Assembly (NCBI GenBank): GCA_029855925.1
Contig: JAGSHP010000190.1
Span: forward strand, 1-11,357
DNA from: Candidatus Thorarchaeota archaeon
GTDB taxonomy: Archaea > Asgardarchaeota > Thorarchaeia > Thorarchaeales > Thorarchaeaceae
Length of the DNA stretch: 11,357 bases
Direction of reading: 5' to 3'
Made by a program: the position numbers and the translations under genes. The notes under the pieces were generated by a model that saw only the letters and a program-made list of their open reading frames with translations, was not told where the DNA came from and ran no database searches. Shown in pieces: positions 6,568 through 11,357 of the stretch (its first letter is position 1; each line of letters opens with the position of its first letter).

Positions 6568-7077
6568 TTGAAGACCGAGGCTGCTGAGAAGACAGTTGCA
6601 GTACTTGAGAGCAAAGGCCTCTATGCTGCGGCAGTCATGACGCCTCATGGAGTTTATGCGACCTCCCTGCCTCGTCCCACTCGAGGCGACGCAATCGCTG
6701 CGGTCCATGGAGAGTCACTGCCGGAGACCAATGACTCAACTGCACAAGAAGTTCTCCGGCTCGTCTTTCAAGTATTCGACGGGAAGCCTGTGGACCTCTC
6801 CCACCTGAAGTTTGACTTCTCCGACTTGAGCGACAAACAGCGTCGGGTTCTCGAGGCGACCCTGCAGATTCCGCGTGGATCAACACGCACCTACGGTGAG
6901 GTCGCAGCAGAGGCTGGTCTTCGAGGAGCTGCAAGGTTTGTCGGAAATGTCATGGCGTCGAATCGGTTTGCCCCTCTTGTCCCTTGCCACAGAGTTATAT
7001 CCGCTAATGGCCTAGGTGGGTACGGCCTGGGCTTGTCGGTGAAAGCATCACTTCTAAAAAGGGAAGGTGCTTTATAG
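6568..7077 (+). CDS. ogt: Methylated-DNA--protein-cysteine (O6-alkylguanine-DNA) methyltransferase
   Basis: This suicidal repair protein moves methyl or other alkyl groups from O6-guanine (and O4-thymine) in DNA onto its own cysteine. The active site PCHRV is present (Cys codon 6985-6987, residue 140). The helix-turn-helix region with the base-flipping Arg is GAARFVGNVMASN, the Tyr of the active domain is in RTYGEVA, and the C-terminal GLGGYGLGLSVKASLLKREG is standard. The length of 169 residues is normal. The less conserved N-terminal domain precedes it. I prefer TTG 6568 because GAGGTG (6557-6562) lies five bases upstream; GTG 6562 would sit inside that SD and adds two residues. The SD overlaps the TGA stop of the preceding gene, a tight translational link. 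Activity looks intact. The symbol could equally be ada- or mgmt-type naming. Confidence 0.95.
   Translation: MKTEAAEKTVAVLESKGLYAAAVMTPHGVYATSLPRPTRGDAIAAVHGESLPETNDSTAQEVLRLVFQVFDGKPVDLSHLKFDFSDLSDKQRRVLEATLQIPRGSTRTYGEVAAEAGLRGAARFVGNVMASNRFAPLVPCHRVISANGLGGYGLGLSVKASLLKREGAL
7071..7076 (+). promoter_or_regulatory. TTTATA element, candidate promoter of the 164-residue gene
   Basis: TTTATA at the very end of the alkyltransferase gene, overlapping its stop codon, is preceded by a purine-rich stretch. It predicts a transcription start near 7100 and a leader of about 50 bases containing GGAGGT (7136-7141). The gene may alternatively be read through from the upstream operon. Confidence 0.4.
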
Positions 7078-7152
7078 TACCATACACTCTTGGATTGTGG
7101 TTGAGAACACCCCATCCCGTGGCCCAAGATCATTTGGAGGTACGAAGCTGAC

Positions 7153-7647
7153 ATGAACTTGAAGGTTCGAAGAAATGGACAGATTGTCGAACTGCGTAAG
7201 GTGGAACTCGAAGAATTATGTTCCCCTCTTTATAGAACCTTCATCGGCTACAACTCTCTTAAGCGACTGGGCTACTCGATCTCATTTCTTAGGCCAAAGA
7301 AGAGCGCAACTGGTGACTTTGAGCGTATTCGCTACAACTTTATCGAGCGGGGTGTTGTCACTCGCCGACTCGAAAGTGAGCTTCAACCAGATATGAAGCG
7401 AGGCATATTGAACCAACTTCCTCGTGGAAACTTTGGCATTGTTCTGCTCCTGACACAGGTGCCCCGCCGAGGCGTCAATATTCGTCTGGATAAGTATCTC
7501 TACGAGTTCCTGGGATGCATGTTACTTCGAGATGACGAAGTTCTTGATGTGGTGATGAATACAACGCCCACACGTAATCTAATGCTACCCACTTACGAAG
7601 AGTCCATCTCAGATGTGGAACAGGACGGCGCGGCGGAGTCCGCCTGA
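7153..7647 (+). CDS. Unrecognised 164-residue protein
   Basis: I do not recognise a family. ATG 7153 is the only sensible start: an in-frame TGA (7150-7152) closes the frame directly upstream. GGAGGT at 7136-7141 gives a good SD with a longish 11-base spacer. The N-terminal half is basic (KVRRNGQIVELRKVELEEL, then many Arg/Lys). A hydrophobic beta-like segment GNFGIVLLLTQVP is followed by RLDKYLYEFLGCMLLRDDEVLDVVM, which looks helical. The C-terminal tail of about 20 residues is acidic and probably disordered. There is no signal peptide or transmembrane helix. Base composition and codon use look like the neighbours, so it is not an obvious import. A basic body with an acidic tail could suit nucleic-acid or ribosome contact, but that is only a guess. 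Confidence 0.75.
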   Translation: MNLKVRRNGQIVELRKVELEELCSPLYRTFIGYNSLKRLGYSISFLRPKKSATGDFERIRYNFIERGVVTRRLESELQPDMKRGILNQLPRGNFGIVLLLTQVPRRGVNIRLDKYLYEFLGCMLLRDDEVLDVVMNTTPTRNLMLPTYEESISDVEQDGAAESA

Positions 7648-7654
7648 CTCGATT

Positions 7655-7825
7655 CTACAGATTTCTTGTGAACGGTGTTGACTGCTCCTCAAGTCTTCTG
7701 AGGTCATCTCTCTTCTTCTTGGTTCTGTAGGCGGCAAGTCCGGCACGCGCCAACAGAATCACCATTGGCACGACCCACCATATTATCAACATTGTTGGAT
7801 CGTAGAGTATCATTGCCATACACAT
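7655..7825 (-). CDS. Small single-pass membrane protein (56 residues)
   Basis: A short minus-strand frame fills what otherwise looks like an empty gap. It encodes a short polar N terminus, one hydrophobic helix (about residues 12-32, TMLIIWWVVPMVILLARAGL), then a strongly basic stretch YRTKKKRDD and a charged coil-forming tail RRLEEQ. That pattern of one helix followed by positive charges fits an inner-membrane protein with a cytosolic C terminus. ATG 7825 is the first in-frame start; ATG 7819 or 7813 are possible. There is no strong SD, but TTAATTT (7851-7845 on the minus strand) lies about 23 bases upstream, consistent with a leaderless message. It converges with the 164-residue gene (seven-base gap) and diverges from the winged-helix gene. 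Family unknown. Confidence 0.6.
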   Translation of the reverse strand: MCMAMILYDPTMLIIWWVVPMVILLARAGLAAYRTKKKRDDLRRLEEQSTPFTRNL

Positions 7826-7844
7826 CTACTTATCATTATGAACC

Positions 7845-7851
7845 AAATTAA
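7845..7851 (-). promoter_or_regulatory. TATA-like element for the small membrane protein
   Basis: TTAATTT on the minus strand is centred about 23 bases before ATG 7825, the spacing expected if transcription starts at or next to the start codon. The rest of the divergent gap, 7826-7942, also contains the AT-rich CCTTATTCTTATC near 7894-7906, a possible TATA region for the plus-strand gene. Confidence 0.3.
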
Positions 7852-7942
7852 GCATGTTGCATTCCGCATTATCTATGGGGACGATGCCTCCGTTACCTTA
7901 TTCTTATCTATGGGATTGATACTATCTGAAGGGGCGCAAACA

Positions 7943-9628
7943 ATGAGCCGGAGCGCAAGGCAAATCCCAAAGGTGATCGCAGAGTTTGGAGTGCGACAGT
8001 TCAAAGAGACAGGAGCCCAGGCTGTCGAGGTTCTTCGTGTGAAGGCCTCCACAATTCGAAAACACTTCCGGCGGCTGGCAGGCATCGCCTATCTTGTTGC
8101 CGTCATCAGTCGCGACCGTGTCCGTGTCTATTTCTTTGACCTTGCTGCAAACATGCTTCTTGGTGAAAACCTCGAGCTCTCCGTCTATGCGAAGATTCGG
8201 AAGACCTCTCGCCTGATCACGAAATTCGAGAAACCCCGTGAGCCGACTCCCGAAGAGCTCCGAATGGAGGCAACTGAGGAGATACGCACGCTCCTCGCCA
8301 AGTCGATAAAGCGAGTTGCCCGGCTTGTTGCAAGACCTGAACCGTCCTTCCCTGCTCTCTATGTGACAAAGGGGAGCTCCAGCACAGGACAGAGTTTCGG
8401 TACGGCTTTCGACGAGGACGGGACAGTCTTCATCGAGGAGTCTGCAATTCGCTCGCAATGGATCGATGGCATCACCATGCGTCTCGCATTTCTTCTCTTT
8501 CTAGATTCCAAGAACCGGGAGTCAGATGTCGCATCTTGTGTTGCAAATGGGGTCGCCCTCTCTCTACTTCGAAATGAGGCTGCGAGCCGATGGATGGAGA
8601 TCTGGTTGAAGAAGAGCAAGGGCACTCCAGGCACACCATATGTGAACCATCTGATTCGTCATGCCTCAACATACTCGGGAACAGGTTTTCGTTGGCTGCT
8701 GTCTCTGCTGGAGCAGTCATCTGATCTCTTGGACTGGAACAGCTTTGGCGCGGCACTGTCGATCATTCATGATGGTGTCATCGTCTCTCTTGGAACCGAA
8801 GAATACCATCTGATCAAGGGGCTGTGTGACTCGCTCTCAAAGCCTCGAAGGCTTCAGTCAAAGCGGCACGTTCTCCCATCAATTCATCTAGCTCCGCGCG
8901 CAATTGGAGATCCGCTTCCGTTGGGCCAACAGTTATCGGTTTCTCAAGACTCCCCAGACAACGAATACGGTGCATGGGCGACTGTGACCTATGTTGTTGG
9001 TGACGAGAGGAAACATCTCACGATTGGACCTGGTGATGGCGCTCATCTTCTCTCTCTGGAATACGGACTCGATATTGAGGACATCATCCCCAAGACCGGG
9101 GGTGTCATCTCTCATGGCAAGACTATCATCAGCAGAGCCCTTCGCTCTCTCGGCATTGACATGACCCCTTCAGTCACTATGTCACGAGTGTTGGAATTCC
9201 GCGAGTCTTCACTACCAGCAGACCAGAGGGCTGTCTTGGAACGCATTTGTCAGGGCGGTCTCGGAATACTGTCTGACTCTCTGGTAGGCTCCCCTCAGAG
9301 AATCATCTCCTTGATCAATAGTGGTCATCTGATTCTGCTGCCTGACTTTCACCATGTGGGAATCGACCATGACTTTCTCATTATTGGAAGTCCGGCCGAT
9401 GTCAAGAGCGTTGTATCCCAGAGCACAATTGAGTACACTCTGTTCATGACGGAAAATACTACCTACGCTGTCGTTTCGGCACCTGGGTCTTGGCGAAATG
9501 AACTCGTTAGTTCGTGCCTCGAGTGCGGTCTGAGCGTCTATCCAATTATTCGCGTTCAGTCGTCAAGAGGTCTGCTGCGTGATGAGGAGCTCTTGCCAGC
9601 CAGCCATGAACACCTTCTATGGCGTTAG
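7943..9628 (+). CDS. 561-residue protein with probable N-terminal winged helix; large C-terminal part unknown
   Basis: I recognise no full-length family. Residues about 22-66 look like a winged helix. EVLRVKASTIRKHFRRLAG has the turn and basic recognition helix seen in regulators, and the following LVAVISRDRVRVYFFD could be the hairpin wing. Residues 90-130 are charged and helical. The middle (about 140-300) and C-terminal (about 370-560) parts appear globular, with alternating hydrophobic strands and helices and no enzyme motif that I trust. There is no signal peptide. The long reading frame allows ATG 7838, but ATG 7943 is preferred: AGGGG (7930-7934) precedes it by eight bases, the extra 35 residues look non-coding, and they would overlap the promoter region of the divergent gene. 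The 3' end overlaps the GTPase gene by four bases. A DNA-binding regulator is the best guess. Confidence 0.78.
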   Translation: MSRSARQIPKVIAEFGVRQFKETGAQAVEVLRVKASTIRKHFRRLAGIAYLVAVISRDRVRVYFFDLAANMLLGENLELSVYAKIRKTSRLITKFEKPREPTPEELRMEATEEIRTLLAKSIKRVARLVARPEPSFPALYVTKGSSSTGQSFGTAFDEDGTVFIEESAIRSQWIDGITMRLAFLLFLDSKNRESDVASCVANGVALSLLRNEAASRWMEIWLKKSKGTPGTPYVNHLIRHASTYSGTGFRWLLSLLEQSSDLLDWNSFGAALSIIHDGVIVSLGTEEYHLIKGLCDSLSKPRRLQSKRHVLPSIHLAPRAIGDPLPLGQQLSVSQDSPDNEYGAWATVTYVVGDERKHLTIGPGDGAHLLSLEYGLDIEDIIPKTGGVISHGKTIISRALRSLGIDMTPSVTMSRVLEFRESSLPADQRAVLERICQGGLGILSDSLVGSPQRIISLINSGHLILLPDFHHVGIDHDFLIIGSPADVKSVVSQSTIEYTLFMTENTTYAVVSAPGSWRNELVSSCLECGLSVYPIIRVQSSRGLLRDEELLPASHEHLLWR

Positions 9629-11289
9629 TCTACGATCTCCACTATTGTTCCAATGGCACGCGTGTTCGCCTCGCGCAGGACGATCTTGTCACCCACTATG
9701 ATTGCCTCAGGGTGCAACATGAACTCCAGACGCACACGAGCAAAGTCTCCAACGCAGAGGTATTCGGCATCGTATATCTTCTGAAGGACTACCGGGTGTT
9801 GAATCGTGTGGCACTGAAGCACGGGAGTATATCCAACTGCTATTCGGGTAGGGTGACGAGTCACAACGATGTTTGCCTCGAATGTACGACAGACACTGAT
9901 CTCATCCTCTTCATCGGCGATTGCCTGACCCCTTCTGATCAGGTGCTTGTCGATGTCCTTGATGTCGAAACCAAAGAGGTCTCCCACCTTCACTCCAGTC
10001 ACTCTCTTCTTGAACACCTCGATGCTGAAGATTCTGCCAAAGTGCAGCTCCCCGTTCACATCGGGGCCAATCGCAATGCTCTGTCCTGTCTTGAAGACCC
10101 CTTGCTTGACAGTTCCAGTGACAACAACATTTGTTCCCCGGATGCCCTTGTAGACCTTGTCCACATATGCCAGCGCGGGTCTTGTGAGTGCGTCGTTTGA
10201 CGAACCAGAGGGCAATCTCCTGAGCAGTTCCAATAGCAGGCCTACCGAATCCGTGTCGGTAGATGAGACGCTGAGTATTGGTACTATTATTCCGTTGGGA
10301 AACTCTCGAACGACAGGCTCGATGTCCTCCACGTCATTCAGGGTGACCGGTATCTTACCAATGTCCTTGAGCGTGAGTCTGACAACCTCCATGACGAGTT
10401 CCATGTCTTCCTTGTTTGCCCTGTCAATCTTCGAAGCAACCAGAATGAACGGCATGTTCTTGCTTGACATCAGAATGAGGTGCTCACGAGTGATGTCATC
10501 AAGTCTTGTTATCCCTGTTCTCTCTGTTTCCTGACGTATGAGGTATGCCTCTTCTGGTATTGGGACCAAGACCAGACCGTACTGAGCATCCGCGCCGAGA
10601 ATGCTTCGAATCATTGTCTTGCTGTATTCCTTGTGACCTGGGGCATCAAAAAATGTTATAATTTTGGAGGACTGATCGAGAACACGAGCAGCCTCTCCCT
10701 TGCTCAGAGGATTCTGCAGATGTAGTATTCGTCCATCTTCGGAGAACCCCATGAATGCCATGTGGATGTCCGCTGTCTGACCGCGAGTGAGCTCCTGAGG
10801 GTGAGTCAAGAGAAATGACCTTGCACTCCCAGAACCATTGTCGGGTCGTCCGGTCACAAGCACACCGATGAGCGTTGACTTTCCAGAGTTCACCCGACCT
10901 GCTACATTAATTGAACATGTCTCTTTCACTTCGGGTGCTGCGACGCGTTTGAGAAGATATACTCCAACAAACCCCTTTGAGGTCTCGACCCTCTCTGCCT
11001 CAATGATCTCAACCTCCGCCTCCCTGCTTATCTTGGCAAGAATCTCCTCAGCCTCTTCAAGTTGCTTCTCCGAGATTCCATAGACTCTCCACTCCTTGCC
11101 ACTAATGTCCTCGATACCGATAAGAAAACGACCCTCAAATGGGGCCTCACACGTCATGTATCGTATTCTGGCGACGAGCCTCTGGCGACGTTCCTCTCTG
11201 AGGTCCGCCTTGGTGAGCGTTCGCTTGAACTCAGCATTTCTTGTCTCGCCATTCCTGAGGATGTCCTGAATCTCTTCAAGTGCAGTCAT
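9625..11289 (-). CDS. GTPBP1-like translational GTPase (EF-1A/EF-Tu superfamily, COG5258 type)
   Basis: The 554-residue protein has the G1 P-loop GRVNSGKST (131-139), switch I RGQT (169-172), G3 DAPGH (215-219), G4 as ASKID (285-289; Ser in place of the usual Asn, as tolerated in this group) and a G5-like SVSS near 335. Two beta-barrel domains follow, with YKGIRGTNVVVTGTVKQG starting domain 2 and a C-terminal barrel. This is the architecture of archaeal and eukaryotic GTPBP1/2, which are linked in animals to ribosome rescue and mRNA turnover; the archaeal role is not established to my knowledge. The first 115 residues form a separate domain with AEFKRTL and GRFLIGIED (see findings). ATG 11289 is preceded by a weak GGTAG and a good TATA candidate. 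Its TAA stop overlaps the TAG of the convergent gene. Confidence 0.92.
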   Translation of the reverse strand: MTALEEIQDILRNGETRNAEFKRTLTKADLREERRQRLVARIRYMTCEAPFEGRFLIGIEDISGKEWRVYGISEKQLEEAEEILAKISREAEVEIIEAERVETSKGFVGVYLLKRVAAPEVKETCSINVAGRVNSGKSTLIGVLVTGRPDNGSGSARSFLLTHPQELTRGQTADIHMAFMGFSEDGRILHLQNPLSKGEAARVLDQSSKIITFFDAPGHKEYSKTMIRSILGADAQYGLVLVPIPEEAYLIRQETERTGITRLDDITREHLILMSSKNMPFILVASKIDRANKEDMELVMEVVRLTLKDIGKIPVTLNDVEDIEPVVREFPNGIIVPILSVSSTDTDSVGLLLELLRRLPSGSSNDALTRPALAYVDKVYKGIRGTNVVVTGTVKQGVFKTGQSIAIGPDVNGELHFGRIFSIEVFKKRVTGVKVGDLFGFDIKDIDKHLIRRGQAIADEEDEISVCRTFEANIVVTRHPTRIAVGYTPVLQCHTIQHPVVLQKIYDAEYLCVGDFARVRLEFMLHPEAIIVGDKIVLREANTRAIGTIVEIVD

Positions 11290-11333
11290 TGTTTCTACCG
11301 TTCTACATAGATGTCCTTGAGACCGAACGAATC

Positions 11334-11341
11334 AATTTAAG
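11334..11341 (-). promoter_or_regulatory. TATA box for the GTPase gene
   Basis: CTTAAATT on the minus strand, preceded by a purine-containing BRE-like GCTGAG, predicts transcription starting near 11312 and a leader of about 22 bases before ATG 11289. Spacing and sequence match archaeal consensus promoters well. The last bases of the window beyond it hold nothing further that I can name. Confidence 0.5.
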
Positions 11342-11357
11342 CTCAGCTACCTGCTCA

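Noticed and set aside
6106..6708. Minus-strand 200-codon open frame across the repeat-protein and alkyltransferase genes
   Set aside because: It is antisense to two well-supported genes and crosses their junction; no SD or protein-like composition.
7838..7942. 35-codon N-terminal extension of the winged-helix protein from ATG 7838
   Set aside because: The segment has no SD, looks unlike the rest of the protein, and covers the AT-rich divergent promoter region; ATG 7943 has AGGGG at good spacing.
8423..8520. Possible degenerate zinc-protease helix (ITMRLAFLLFL after a TVFI strand) in the 561-residue protein
   Set aside because: The spacing faintly recalls HExxH proteases but neither His nor Glu is present, so there is no positive evidence.
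9619..10200. Plus-strand 193-codon open frame opposite the GTPase gene
   Set aside because: It is antisense to a clearly conserved GTPase, its translation is Cys/Leu/His-rich with no domain pattern, and it overlaps the end of the 561-residue gene.
1..11357. Search by eye for tRNA/rRNA genes, CRISPR repeats, insertion sequences, attachment sites or a defence island
   Set aside because: Gaps are short, with no cloverleaf, regularly spaced repeats, transposase or integrase motifs, and no known defence domains.

Overview
The window looks like chromosomal DNA of an archaeon, most plausibly an Asgard archaeon of the Thorarchaeia type. That placement is an inference from gene style and was not tested by any search. 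It rests on a transcription factor S-type zinc ribbon, a GTPBP1-like GTPase of the kind shared by archaea and eukaryotes, and BRE/TATA-like promoters combined with Shine-Dalgarno (SD) sites. A surface protease with Ig-like repeats, a poly-Thr stalk and a C-terminal membrane anchor points the same way. Genes are dense, several probably start at TTG, and no gap exceeds 300 bases. I see no tRNA, rRNA, CRISPR array, transposase or phage gene.

Layout, left to right. (1) At 3-2183 (+) is the 3' part of a membrane-anchored subtilisin-like surface protease. (2) At 2267-2623 (+) is a 118-residue protein that may be a degenerate relative of 6-pyruvoyl-tetrahydropterin synthase/QueD. (3) At 5122-2676 (-) is a two-gene operon, a DUF1015 protein followed by phosphoserine aminotransferase (serC). 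It ends at a hairpin shared with the convergent gene at 2623. (4) At 5293-5565 (+), divergent from that operon, is a single-zinc-ribbon TFS/RPB9-like protein. (5) At 5686-7077 (+) a prenyltransferase/squalene-oxidase repeat protein is followed closely by an O6-alkylguanine-DNA alkyltransferase. (6) At 7153-7647 (+) is an unrecognised 164-residue protein. (7) At 7825-7655 (-) is a 56-residue single-pass membrane protein, divergent from (8) at 7943-9628 (+), a 561-residue protein with a probable N-terminal winged helix. (9) At 11289-9625 (-) is a GTPBP1-like GTPase whose stop codon overlaps that of gene 8.

Functional links. The DUF1015-serC pair points to serine biosynthesis or serine-linked control. 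The repeat protein and the alkyltransferase are probably co-transcribed, but nothing links them biochemically. The other genes look like independent units of basic metabolism, information processing and surface proteolysis. I do not see a defence or mobile system. The least understood parts are the possible pterin-synthase relative, the lone zinc ribbon, the repeat protein without cyclase motifs, and the divergent winged-helix/small membrane protein pair.
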